From: Enorma phocaeensis | GTDB lineage: Bacteria > Actinomycetota > Coriobacteriia > Coriobacteriales > Coriobacteriaceae | DNA length: 64,000 nt | Assembly: GCF_016901575.1 (NCBI RefSeq) | Contig: NZ_JACJKQ010000004.1 | Span: 62,001-126,000, forward strand | Direction of reading: 5' to 3' | In this document: positions 37,661 to 46,096 of the stretch, in pieces | Layout: every line of letters begins with the position of its first letter | Position numbering within the stretch: the first letter of the stretch is position 1 | The notes under the pieces: model-generated | What the model was told of the DNA's origin: nothing | Seen by the model: the letters and a program-made list of their open reading frames with translations, nothing else | The model's database searches: none | Position numbers and translations under genes: made by a program

Positions 37661-37723
37661 GATGAAACGGACCCGTCCCCATCCATCCCACGGCGGATGA
37701 AACGGACCCGTCCCCATTCATCC
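37661..37723. repeat. Two direct copies of a 28-bp REP-like sequence
   Basis: Copies at 37661-37688 and 37696-37723 start GATGAAACGGACCCGTCCCC and differ by one base, 35 bp apart. Degenerate GGCGGCCACCTTC repeats flank both (about 37600 and 37748). Similar ACGGACCCGTCCCC words are known as REP sequences mobilised by TnpA-type transposases. They sit exactly where the DUF2798 gene is interrupted. Confidence 0.75.
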
Positions 37724-37772
37724 ACCCATCCATCCACGCGCCGCGAAGGCGGCCACCTTCGTACGGCGGCGC

Positions 37773-38012
37773 GGGGCGCTTGGCGGGGTCGAGCAGCCTA
37801 AAGGTGAGCCGATGGGCGATCCTGCCGCCGACAAGGCTCTCGAGCACGATCACCGCTGCCATGAGCGGGACGATGTCGGCAAAGGGCGTCCAAAACAGCT
37901 CGGTGGCAAGTCCTCCCGCCATGAGCGCCTGGTTGTAGAGCTCCATGCCGTACACCATGGCAAACGCCATGAGCAAAGAAAACACGACACGCTGCGCGCG
38001 ATTGGTTGGCAT
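37773..38012 (-). pseudogene. Truncated DUF2798-type membrane protein gene
   Basis: The first 80 codons (from ATG 38012) match DUF2798 proteins: a TM helix FSLLMAFAMVYGMELYNQAL, then PFADIVPLMAAVIVLESL and GGRIAHRLTFRLLDP. Intact members are about 150-170 aa with four TM helices; here homology stops after helix two. The frame then runs on through the ACGGACCCGTCCCC repeats toward 37524 with no sensible protein. The 3' half was probably lost at the repeat. Whether the 80-aa piece is expressed is unknown. Confidence 0.7.
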
Positions 38013-38054
38013 ATGCGCGAACCTCCTGTTCGCCCAGCCCCCAGATGTACGACG

Positions 38055-38098
38055 ACGCGCTGCGGAAGGCAACTGGACTTATGCCTTCCGCAGCGCGT
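38055..38098 (-). terminator. Strong hairpin downstream of the FtsX-like permease gene
   Basis: Arms of 16 bp (38055-38070 and 38083-38098) pair perfectly around a 12-nt loop, about 78 bp beyond the permease stop. No U-tract is seen. A wider inverted repeat (GGACTTATG at 38075 and CATAAGTCC at 38148, with CGCTGCGG words) overlaps it, so it could also be a REP-type element. Confidence 0.5.
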
Positions 38099-38175
38099 TG
38101 CAAGACCTCTGTGGTAGCTCCACCAGACGCTGCGGGCAGAAAAATGCCATAAGTCCCGCCATGGATCGAGGAGGG

Positions 38176-39540
38176 CTATCGCCGCTGCGGCAGGAGCGTT
38201 CGCGAACAGGCGCGGCTCGTCACCGCACCGTAGACCGCAAAGGTCGTCGCCGTAAGAAAGACCGTGCCAGCTACAAACGAGAGGTAGCCGACCGAGCCGC
38301 TCAGGACGGTCAGCACCCCGATCAGCACAAAGCCGAAGACGCAATGGACGCATGCCATGACGCCCGGCACCGCAAAGCTGATCGCCACCTGAAAGCGTAT
38401 CGATGCGCGCACCATGGAGCGCTCTGCTCCCAAACGGTCGAGCGCGCCGTATGCCGCGACCGAATCGGAAGCCTGCGAGAGCTGCTGCAGCGCCAGCACC
38501 GCCGCCGCGCACACCAAAAACGCCGCCCCATAGAAGATGCAGGCAAAGGCGATGGGCTCGAGCCCGGTCTGGACCGACCCGAACAGCGCCCTCTCGCGCA
38601 GCCCCACGCTAAAGGTGAGACCCGCCACGACCATGCACATGCCTGCGGCCATGAGCACGCAGACCGCGGCAAGTGCGGCGCAACCGCTTTCGATACGTGC
38701 CTCGACCTGCCGCACCGTAAAGAGTCGAAGGCCGCACCAGTAGCCCTCGGGATGCCGTCGCAGGCGCTCGGGCACACGGGCTCCCAACACCCGAAACAAA
38801 AAGTAGGTGCCACCCAGGGCGATGAAGCCCATGGGAATGATAAAGACCACGAAGTATCCCGGGTTGAACAGGCAGGTGCCCCAGACCACGGCGAGCAGCA
38901 CCGCAGCCGCCGCCTGCTGGAGGCGCACCGGACGCGTCTCGACGAGGCGGCGACGTTCGGGGGCATGGTCGCTGCGCATGAGCTCGACCAGGGTCCGCTT
39001 GCGTACGCTCCGCACCGCTCGCACCGCAGCGACCACCATAATCGCGGCGAAGGCGGCCAGCGTCTGCGCGGCGGCATCGGGCGAGAAGGTCATCACCGGA
39101 TGCCACGCGACGCCAAACACGAAGGCGGCCACCAGACCGAACGCCGGAGACAGCAGGCCACCCATGCCGACGCCTGCAATCAGCGAGGCAAGGCCCACCA
39201 TGCCGCTCTCAAGCGCGAGCACCGCCGAGACGCGCGCCTGCCCCATGCCCAAGAGCTCATACAGGCCAAATTCCCTGCGGCGCCGGCGCAGCAGAAACAC
39301 GTTGGCATATCCGATGAGAAACGCAAAGATCACCGCCACAAACACGGCAAAGGCCTCAAGCACCCCGCCCGCCTGGGCAAAATTGGCGCGCTGCTCGGAG
39401 GTGAGGTCGAGCGCCAGCAGATAGCCGTTCGATGCGAGGAAGGAATACAGCAGGCATACCGCGAGAACAAGCGTCAGAAAATACACCGAGAAGTCATGGG
39501 CGCTGCGGCGAACGTTGCCCAGCGCAAGCTTGAAGAGCAT
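38176..39540 (-). CDS. FtsX-like ABC transporter permease without adjacent ATPase
   Basis: Protein of 454 aa from ATG 39540 (GGGGG seven nt before). It begins LALGNVRRSAHDFSVYFLTL, the N-terminal helix of BceB/FtsX-like permeases. RRRREFGLYELLGMGQARV is the cytoplasmic coupling segment, and about eight to ten hydrophobic segments follow. Classical BceB proteins are about 650 aa with a large extracellular domain; that domain is small or absent here. No BceA-type ATPase or sensor is next to it, so either the partner is elsewhere or the locus has been eroded; its downstream neighbour is a truncated gene. Confidence 0.78.
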   Translation of the reverse strand: MLFKLALGNVRRSAHDFSVYFLTLVLAVCLLYSFLASNGYLLALDLTSEQRANFAQAGGVLEAFAVFVAVIFAFLIGYANVFLLRRRRREFGLYELLGMGQARVSAVLALESGMVGLASLIAGVGMGGLLSPAFGLVAAFVFGVAWHPVMTFSPDAAAQTLAAFAAIMVVAAVRAVRSVRKRTLVELMRSDHAPERRRLVETRPVRLQQAAAAVLLAVVWGTCLFNPGYFVVFIIPMGFIALGGTYFLFRVLGARVPERLRRHPEGYWCGLRLFTVRQVEARIESGCAALAAVCVLMAAGMCMVVAGLTFSVGLRERALFGSVQTGLEPIAFACIFYGAAFLVCAAAVLALQQLSQASDSVAAYGALDRLGAERSMVRASIRFQVAISFAVPGVMACVHCVFGFVLIGVLTVLSGSVGYLSFVAGTVFLTATTFAVYGAVTSRACSRTLLPQRR

Positions 39541-39693
39541 CTCATACCCCCAAGAAAGCGATTCCACTTCGAGTCCGTTGCCCTCAGGCGCGGCGGCCCT
39601 CCCTTGCACAGGCTGCCGGCATGCCTCCCCTGCCCAGGCCGCCGACTGACCGACGAGCAGCCTGTGCCCTCAAGCACTGTGGACTTCCATTAA

Positions 39694-40152
39694 TGCAGAG
39701 CGGCCCGTCATGCCGCCCGAGATAATCTTCGCAGGTTCCGACCTGCGGCATCTTACCGGCGGCTTACGATTCGCCGGCATAGCCGAACGGTTTTGTAAGG
39801 TTTGCCGGCACATCGGACCACAAGGCAAAGCCGGCGCCCCACCCAAGCCGCCGGCACGATGCAACCGGTCAAGTCACAATACAGGGCTGCGGCCACTCTT
39901 GACTCCTCATGCCGTCACCCCGCCGGCCCCGAACCGCCGCTCGTCGTGTCTCGCGCCGCCGCTCTACGGGCCTCGCGCCGCCTGGCGAGTCTCATGCCAC
40001 CGCCCCAGCATTCCACTCGCCGGTGCCCGACGGGCCCCGCCCCGTTATCCGGCGAACCCCAAGCCCCGGGCTCCGGGCTCCGGACTTTGCGCTCCGGGCT
40101 CCGGGCTTTGGGCCTTGGACTCCGGGCCTTGGGCTTAGGGCTCCGCGCTCCA
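39694..40152. other. Gene-free stretch with hairpins and low-complexity GGGCTCC-type repeats
   Basis: The 1.2-kb gap between the permease and MFS genes has no convincing gene. It holds small palindromes (GCAGGT-TCC-GACCTGC near 39731, CCGGCG/CGCCGG near 39755-39779). From about 40066 to 40152 it holds a degenerate tandem array of 7-14-bp units such as GGGCTCC and GGGCTTTG. Confidence 0.6.
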
Positions 40153-40157
40153 GGCAA

Positions 40158-40287
40158 ACTTGTGTTGCAGAATGGACGCTCGCGAGGAACTTGTGCTGCA
40201 GAACGGACGCTAAGCCCCTCCTTGAGACCCCTTGCCGCCCATTCTGCAAAAGAAGTGTCTTCAAGGCGTCCGAAATGCAGCAGAAGT
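40158..40287. repeat. Four copies of a 22-bp repeat, two in each orientation
   Basis: ACTTGTGYTGCAGAAYGGAC-type copies lie at 40158-40179 and 40189-40210 on the plus strand and, more diverged, at 40234-40256 and 40266-40287 on the minus strand. The cluster can fold as two nested hairpins, similar in logic to a BIME. Confidence 0.7.
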
Positions 40288-40434
40288 TCAGTCCGCGACG
40301 GGCGGGACTGCCCGGCTGGGCCCGGCCGGCCGAGATGCGCCTTGCTACCGTCGGAGGCCCGGCACGTCCAAGCAAACAGCTGCGGAGGGGCTCGCCGCAG
40401 CGCCAGCCAGCAGAACGCGGCCGGAGCCAAGAAT

Positions 40435-40487
40435 AACATGCAAGTTTTTACGTTTTTCGGCTTAAAACGTAAATAATTGCATGTTTT
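40435..40487. repeat. Dispersed ~53-bp palindrome, copy 1
   Basis: AACATGCAA and TTTACGTTTT arms are mirrored by AAAACGTAAA and TTGCATGTT around a 7-nt centre. In reverse complement it matches the palindrome at 59098-59150 at about 48 of 53 positions. It may be a REP-like element or a bidirectional terminator. The rest of the gap to 40760 contains imperfect GCATCGAT-type repeats and no gene. Confidence 0.8.
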
Positions 40488-40760
40488 GATCCCATACGAG
40501 GGCAAGGACCGCCCGGCTGATAAAAGAACAGCCAGCGCGCGGGCTGCCGGGCGGCAGTCGCTTGCTGGGCGCGCGCCGGACCGTTGGGCGACATGCCGGC
40601 TGTTGAGCTGCGCATCGATTGTTGGTCGCGTACCGGACGCTGTGCGGCGCGCTGACAACTGGGTCACGCATCGACCGCTGGGGTCACCGGCTGTTGAACG
40701 CATCGATCGCCAGTCGTGCAGCCCGTCGGCGCCAGCTCCCGTCCCCAAGCAGCCCCGAGC

Positions 40761-42215
40761 CTAGTCCTCGATATGTCGGATGCTGGGGATAAGCCAGGTC
40801 ACCACCGCAAGCACCGCCATCGCGGCGCCGGCGCCGGCAAACCACACGGGCGCTCCGACCACATCGGCAAAGACCGATGAGACGGCAAGGCCCGCCGGCA
40901 TGGCCCACGACATGATACTTCCATACAGGCCAAACACGCGGCCGAGATACTCGGGCGGCACCTTCTCCTGCATGAGGGCGGTCTGCGGACCCGAATAGAA
41001 GGGAGAGCTCACGCCCATCAGAAAGCTCATCGCCAGAAACAGGGGGAAGCCGTCGGGCGCGAGCGTCCCGGCGATAAAGGTCGCGACGCCGTAGAGCGCT
41101 GTCGCCGCCACCACCGTGAGCGCGCGATTCTTAAATCCGCCCGTCGTGGCAAGTAGCGCGCTGCCGGCGATCATGCCAACGGAAAAGACAATCTCTGCCA
41201 AGGCGGCATCGGAGGTGGTGCCGTCAAAATGATCGAGGCTCATGAGCGGAAACAGTGCCGAGATGGGCGAGAAGACGAGTGTGAAGGCAAATCCGCACCA
41301 GAGCAGGGCGAAGAGGCCGCGATAGCCGCGCAGCACTCGATAGCCGTCGAGGGTCTCCGCCATGATGGCGCGGACCTGGACGAACGCGCCGCGGAACAAG
41401 GAGCCCTCGTCTACGGCGGCGGACGGCTCAGACACAGAAGTGGCGGCGGCTCGCTCGGGCACCGAAGGAGAGGCGGCTCGCTCGGGCGCAGAAGGGACGG
41501 CAGCCGGCCCGGATGCAACAGAGGCGGCGACCTGTTCAGGCGCAGACATGGCCTCTCCCGACCCAGATGCTGAAGCGGCCTCTCCCGACCCGTGCGGCGC
41601 GGTCGAGCCGCCCGCCGGTGCGCTGAGACGGGACAGGTCGAGCCGAGCCGCCAGAATGGCAACGGTTGCCGCCAGCGCTCCGGCCACGTCGAGCGCGATC
41701 ATCGTCGTGAGGCCCCACAGCGGGTAGATCACCGCCGCGACCGCCGTTCCCAAAATGTAGCCGCCCGACTGCACCGCCTGCGAGATCCCCGCAAGCCGCG
41801 TCAGATGCTCCGGAGGCGCCACGAGCGGGGTCAGGGTCTGGAAGGCGGGAGTGTGCAGGGCGCTGCCGATCGCACGGAAAAACAGCGCCACGATGACCAC
41901 CTCTGCCGGAAGCGCCCCGGCGAGCGAGACCATCGCAACCGCAGCGCTCACCGCAGCGATAAAGAGGTCCGCCCCGATGAGCACCCGCTTTACCGAGAGC
42001 CGATCGACCAGGGTTCCCGCAAAGGGGCCCAGCAGCGCAAGCGGCAAGAAGCCCATGAGCGACGCCAGGGAAAGCATGCCCGCCGACCCCGTGGTCATGG
42101 TGATGTGCCAGATGAACCCCATCTGCAGAATGGAGCTCGTGAGCACCGAGACAAGCTCGCCGCCCCACACCCATGCAAGCTTTGCGCCCCACGTCGAGCC
42201 AGCACCCTCCGTCAT
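40761..42215 (-). CDS. MFS exporter with an expanded low-complexity loop
   Basis: Protein of 484 aa from ATG 42215 (GGAGGAGGCC upstream). About 12 TM helices of a drug-exporter-like MFS (GPFAGTLVDRLSVKRVL between helices 2 and 3). The loop between helices 6 and 7 is enlarged by about 75 residues of Ala/Ser/Glu/Pro repeats (SAPERAASPSVPERAA). This lengthened segment has the look of DNA repeat expansion and is probably unstructured and cytoplasmic. The substrate is unknown. It lies 65 bp downstream of prfC on the same strand. Confidence 0.85.
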   Translation of the reverse strand: MTEGAGSTWGAKLAWVWGGELVSVLTSSILQMGFIWHITMTTGSAGMLSLASLMGFLPLALLGPFAGTLVDRLSVKRVLIGADLFIAAVSAAVAMVSLAGALPAEVVIVALFFRAIGSALHTPAFQTLTPLVAPPEHLTRLAGISQAVQSGGYILGTAVAAVIYPLWGLTTMIALDVAGALAATVAILAARLDLSRLSAPAGGSTAPHGSGEAASASGSGEAMSAPEQVAASVASGPAAVPSAPERAASPSVPERAAATSVSEPSAAVDEGSLFRGAFVQVRAIMAETLDGYRVLRGYRGLFALLWCGFAFTLVFSPISALFPLMSLDHFDGTTSDAALAEIVFSVGMIAGSALLATTGGFKNRALTVVAATALYGVATFIAGTLAPDGFPLFLAMSFLMGVSSPFYSGPQTALMQEKVPPEYLGRVFGLYGSIMSWAMPAGLAVSSVFADVVGAPVWFAGAGAAMAVLAVVTWLIPSIRHIED

Positions 42216-42280
42216 CGCCACGGCCTCCTCCGATCGACCCTCCCGAGACCCAGATTCTACCATGCGCCGCAGACGAACGC

Positions 42281-43894
42281 CTAGAACGTCACGTTGCCGA
42301 ACTCCGAGAGGCGCAGCGCCGGGTTATGCTCTGTCGCCCAGTCGATGTTCCACGGGCTTGTAAACAGCAGCAGCTTGTTGCCGCGCATGTCCTCGACACG
42401 CAACGTGTCACGCGTAAGGTTGAGCTTCTGGACATCGAGCTCTTCGGGATCGTTTGCAATCCAGCGGATGTCGGAATACGCGAGCGGCTGGCGGCGCACC
42501 TCGACGCGGTACTCGCTCTTCAGGCGCTGCTCGAGCACCTCGAACTGGAGCACGCCCACCACGCCCACGATGACGCTCTCCATTCCGGCGCCGATCTCGC
42601 GGAAAATCTGGACGGCTCCCTCTTGGGCGAGCTCCTCCATGCCCTTCACGAACTGCTTGCGCTTGAGGGTGTCGACCTGGCTGATGCGCGCGAAGTGCTC
42701 CGGAGCGAAGGTGGGGATGCCGGCAAACCGCACATGGCGCTTTCCGGTGCACAGCGTGTCGCCGATGGAGAAGATGCCCGGATCGAAGAGCCCCACGATA
42801 TCGCCCGCGTACGCCTCGTCGACGATCGCGCGATCGTCCGCCATCATCGCGGTGCCCGTGGCAAGCTTGAGCTTACGGTCGCCCTGGACGTGGAACGCCT
42901 CCATGCCGCGCTCGAATTTGCCCGAGCAGATGCGCAGGAAGGCGATGCGGTCGCGATGGTTCTTGTCCATGTTGGCCTGGATCTTGAACACGAAGCCAGA
43001 GAAGTCGTCTGCCGTGGGGTCCACCTCGTCGCCGCTGACCGCGTCGATGTGCGGGGAGGGCGCAGGCGCCAGGCGGAGGAAGTCCTTTAAGAACGGCTCC
43101 ACGCCAAAGTTGGTGAGCGCCGAGCCGAAGAACACCGGCGAGAGCTTGCCCAAGCGCACGGCATCGAGGTCAAACTCGTCGGCGGCGCCGTCCAGCAGCT
43201 CGATGTCGTCCATGAGGGCGCGATGGTTTTCCTCGCCGATGAGCTCGTCGAGCGCGGCGTCGCCAAGGGACGCCTCGATCTCTCCGACCTTTTTGGTGGC
43301 GTTTGCACGGCCGTCGCCCTCGAAGGCGAGCACGTGGCGGCTCGCGCGGTCGAAGACGCCGCGGAAGTTCTGCCCGCAGCCGATGGGCCAGTTCATGGGA
43401 TATGTGGAGATGACCAGCACGTTCTCGATCTCTTCAATGAGGTCGAAGGGGTCGCGGATCTCGTGGTCGAGCTTGTTCACAAAGGTGAAGATGGGGATGC
43501 CGCGCAAGGCGCACACGCGAAAGAGCTTCACGGTCTGGGCCTCGACGCCCTTTGCGCCGTCGATCACCATGACCGCCGCGTCGGCGGCCATGAGCGTGCG
43601 GTAGGTGTCCTCGGAGAAGTCCTGGTGGCCAGGGGTGTCCAAGATGTTGATGCAGCAGCCGTTATAGGTGAACTGCAGCACCGACGACGTCACCGAGATG
43701 CCGCGCTGCTTCTCGATATCCATCCAGTCGGAAACCGCATGCTTGGAGCTGCTTTTGCCCTTGACCGAGCCGGCCGTCTGGATGCTGCCGGTATAGAGCA
43801 GCAGCTTCTCGGTAAGCGTGGTCTTGCCCGCGTCAGGATGCGAGATGATGGCGAACGTGCGGCGCGATGCGATCTCGTCGGCAATGCTTGGCAT
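42281..43894 (-). CDS. prfC: Peptide chain release factor 3
   Basis: Protein of 537 aa from ATG 43894, preceded by GGGAGGAAATCC; the frame upstream to 44374 is untranslated by this choice. Translation GTPase motifs: ISHPDAGKTT, QRGISVTSS, DTPGHQDFSEDTYR and NKLDHEIRDP, with the RF3-specific MSDWMDIE-type segment SDWMDIEKQRG. RF3 recycles RF1/RF2 from the ribosome after termination. The length and collinearity are as usual for RF3. Confidence 0.96.
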   Translation of the reverse strand: MPSIADEIASRRTFAIISHPDAGKTTLTEKLLLYTGSIQTAGSVKGKSSSKHAVSDWMDIEKQRGISVTSSVLQFTYNGCCINILDTPGHQDFSEDTYRTLMAADAAVMVIDGAKGVEAQTVKLFRVCALRGIPIFTFVNKLDHEIRDPFDLIEEIENVLVISTYPMNWPIGCGQNFRGVFDRASRHVLAFEGDGRANATKKVGEIEASLGDAALDELIGEENHRALMDDIELLDGAADEFDLDAVRLGKLSPVFFGSALTNFGVEPFLKDFLRLAPAPSPHIDAVSGDEVDPTADDFSGFVFKIQANMDKNHRDRIAFLRICSGKFERGMEAFHVQGDRKLKLATGTAMMADDRAIVDEAYAGDIVGLFDPGIFSIGDTLCTGKRHVRFAGIPTFAPEHFARISQVDTLKRKQFVKGMEELAQEGAVQIFREIGAGMESVIVGVVGVLQFEVLEQRLKSEYRVEVRRQPLAYSDIRWIANDPEELDVQKLNLTRDTLRVEDMRGNKLLLFTSPWNIDWATEHNPALRLSEFGNVTF

Positions 43895-44352
43895 GGATTT
43901 CCTCCCCCGCCGCCATGTCGCCGGACGACGCGCGTCCGCGGGACGACCGATAGAGCGGCGATGATACATGATTTGACCGGTGGTATTGTAGCGGCAAGTC
44001 GTACCGGGCGGGGGCGGAAGAGCTCCCCGCCACGAGACTCCATCAACTTGCTGCCTTGAGGGGCGGCGACCTTCGCCCTTGCCGGCACGGCATCGCGCAG
44101 GCAGGCATCCCGACGCGCCCCGCGCACCCGATTCCACCGAGAAGGCAGCCGATTGCGGACACGGGCATCCCGACGCGCCCCGCGCACCGGGCCGGATGCG
44201 ACGCCGCAGCACTTGACGTGGACCATGGAACCTCGCGCACCCCTTCCCCGCAATAAGGCGCAAGAAGGGGGCGAAGCCCCTGTCGACCGCTATCATAGAA
44301 ACATCCGCCCGCCGCCGTGGGGCGCCGGGGCAGCATGGTTTGGGAGGTTCCC

Positions 44353-44607
44353 ATGGAGTACGCGTCCATCGCACTCGGCGTCGTCGCCATCATCATCTCG
44401 TTTGTCCCCATCGTCCCCGTGCAGCTGGCGGGCGTCGTGGTGGGCATTGTCGGCATCGTGCAGTCGCGACGCGCCAGAAAACGGGACTACCGCAAAGACC
44501 TTCCCTGCACGATCGGCTTCGTGAGCTCCATCGCCGGCCTGGTGCTTTGCGCGGCGACGCCCGTGCTCTGGGTCATCTTCGCGATAGCGCGCGGCATCAT
44601 GGGCTAG
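44353..44607 (+). CDS. Small two-to-three-helix membrane protein
   Basis: Protein of 84 aa from ATG 44353 (GGGAGGTTCCC directly before). It has three hydrophobic segments: about 4-21, 24-36 and 54-80, separated by a basic loop SRRARKRDYRKD. This resembles small DUF4190-like membrane proteins, function unknown. Its stop codon overlaps the convergent rsmJ stop by three to four nt, an extremely tight arrangement without room for terminators. Confidence 0.65.
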   Translation: MEYASIALGVVAIIISFVPIVPVQLAGVVVGIVGIVQSRRARKRDYRKDLPCTIGFVSSIAGLVLCAATPVLWVIFAIARGIMG

Positions 44608-45389
44608 GGGCGCGGCGGCACGATGCAGTCGTAGCGAACCGCCTTGCCTGCCATCGTGTGGCTCGGCTTCACGCCCGCAAGGTCCGGCCCCTTCACGGGA
44701 CGCTTGACCACCACCTTGCGCGGATGCGCGGCGAGGGCGGCCCGCAACAGCTCCTCTTGGTTTCCGCAGGGCCGTTCCAGCCGATGGAGCAGCTGAAACT
44801 TCTTTTTGACCGCCGCGCTCTTGCGACGCTCGGGGAACATGGGGTCCAGATACACCACATCGGGAGATGCGGGCAAATGGGGCAGCGCCGCGATGCTGTC
44901 ACATGGATGCAGATGCATGCGAGATACGATGTCCGCCAGCTTGGGATGCTCCCGCGCCCTTCGCAACGCGTCTTCGAGCAAGGCGGCGATCACCGTGTCG
45001 CTCTCGAACAGCTCCACCTCAAAACCCGATGCCGCCAAAAGCAGCGAATCCGCCCCCAGGCCAGCGGTCGCGTCGACTGCACGCGGCGCGTATCCCGCAG
45101 GAAGCCCCTTCAGACGTGCCGCCCGAACAAGAAGCTCGCGCGAGAGGTTCCCGGGCGTCAGGCGCGGCAGCATGTCGGCGAAGTCGGCTCTAAGCTCGAG
45201 CCCTCCGCCCACGAGCGTCACCCCGTCCGCGTCGCAGCGAAGCGAAAGCACCTGCCCGTCGGGCGCCTCCGCAACAAGGGGCACGTCCAGACGGGTGGCG
45301 AGCGCCTCGGCGCGCCCGGCGACATCTGTCGGGGCAGCAGGGTCCGCCACGACCGCCGCCATCGGCCACACGCCTTCGTCCTTCCCCAT
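44604..45389 (-). CDS. rsmJ: 16S rRNA (guanine(1516)-N(2))-methyltransferase-like (RsmJ)
   Basis: Protein of 261 aa from ATG 45389 (GGGAGGAGCGTGCG upstream). The SAM site AVDATAGLGADSLLLA and the RsmJ signature YLDPMFPERRKSAAVKKKF, followed by VVVKRPVKGPDL, identify the family that methylates G1516 of 16S rRNA. Residues from 1 to 90 form the usual N-terminal extension with LAPGQVLSLRCDADG-like strand. It converges with the small membrane protein gene. Confidence 0.88.
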   Translation of the reverse strand: MGKDEGVWPMAAVVADPAAPTDVAGRAEALATRLDVPLVAEAPDGQVLSLRCDADGVTLVGGGLELRADFADMLPRLTPGNLSRELLVRAARLKGLPAGYAPRAVDATAGLGADSLLLAASGFEVELFESDTVIAALLEDALRRAREHPKLADIVSRMHLHPCDSIAALPHLPASPDVVYLDPMFPERRKSAAVKKKFQLLHRLERPCGNQEELLRAALAAHPRKVVVKRPVKGPDLAGVKPSHTMAGKAVRYDCIVPPRP

Positions 45390-45567
45390 CGCACGCTCCT
45401 CCCGTCGATTCGCGCCATATGCGCACGGCGTCCGCAATCCATGACATAAGGTTGGCCTGGGCACCCCGGCAGGGCTGCGCGCGGGCACCTTGGTCTAGCA
45501 GTATGCCATGTCGGCACCGCACATTGTATCAGCGCCCATGCGGCTCCCCGCCTGTGCCTGCAGGCGC

Positions 45568-45597
45568 AAAAAAGGGCGGAGCCTTACGCTCCGCCCC
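45568..45597 (-). terminator. Intrinsic terminator on the minus strand without an adjacent gene
   Basis: Read on the minus strand, GGGCGGAGC and GCTCCGCCC form a 9-bp stem around a GTAAG loop, followed by TTTTTT. The nearest upstream minus-strand gene stops at 46097, 500 nt away, so it ends either a long 3' untranslated region or an unannotated RNA. Confidence 0.8.
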
Positions 45598-45660
45598 ACT
45601 CTCTGTACTTTGGAATCGCCCTTTCATCTACCTCGTATATGACCTGCGATTCTATTGTCG

Positions 45661-45784
45661 AGCTTTTGGCCCGCTCGCGCACCTCAACGGCTCTTACCGA
45701 ACCAGCTCCGGAAAGCTTTGGGCGAGTTCGCTCGCCCCCACGTGCTAAAGGACCTCGGTGTCGTGGAGAGCGGGCCCAAAAGCT
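45661..45784. repeat. 124-bp segment bounded by 16-17-bp inverted repeats
   Basis: AGCTTTTGGCCCGCTC at 45661 is inverted at 45768-45784 with one inserted base. The interior contains a GGCGAGTTCGCTCGCC hairpin. It lies inside the gene-free region 45598-46096, in which I see no gene; a 99-codon open frame from 45639 on the plus strand lacks a ribosome site and any protein-like features. Confidence 0.65.
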
Positions 45785-46096
45785 GCTACATCCTCTGTGC
45801 CCATTGGACTCGCCTCCCTTCGCTACCTGTCGCTTTCTGTCCTGGGCGACTTTTTCTGTGCACTGCTGTTATGCCCCGCCGCCACGAAACCAAACAGCGA
45901 GCAGTAAAGCCAACGCGAGCGGTCGTTTTTATCGGTAAGCGGTCGTGGGGCAGATTCGCACGGGCACGTTTGCAAGGTGCGCTGCGCCAGGACAAGCATC
46001 GCGAACACATGACGCGTGCCAGGGGCTCCCCACGCGACCTCGGCGCACACGAGGGGCCCGGGAAGCCGGACGCAGCACAGCAAGGCCGAGCGCCAC

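Noticed and set aside
37661-37723. CRISPR-like direct repeats
   Set aside because: Only two copies with a 7-bp spacer, no cas genes, and the sequence matches REP-type words.
37945-39693. 582-codon plus-strand frame opposite the FtsX-like permease
   Set aside because: Antisense to a membrane protein with clear helices; no ribosome site.
45639-45938. 99-codon plus-strand frame
   Set aside because: No ribosome site, low-complexity product, and it covers an inverted-repeat element.
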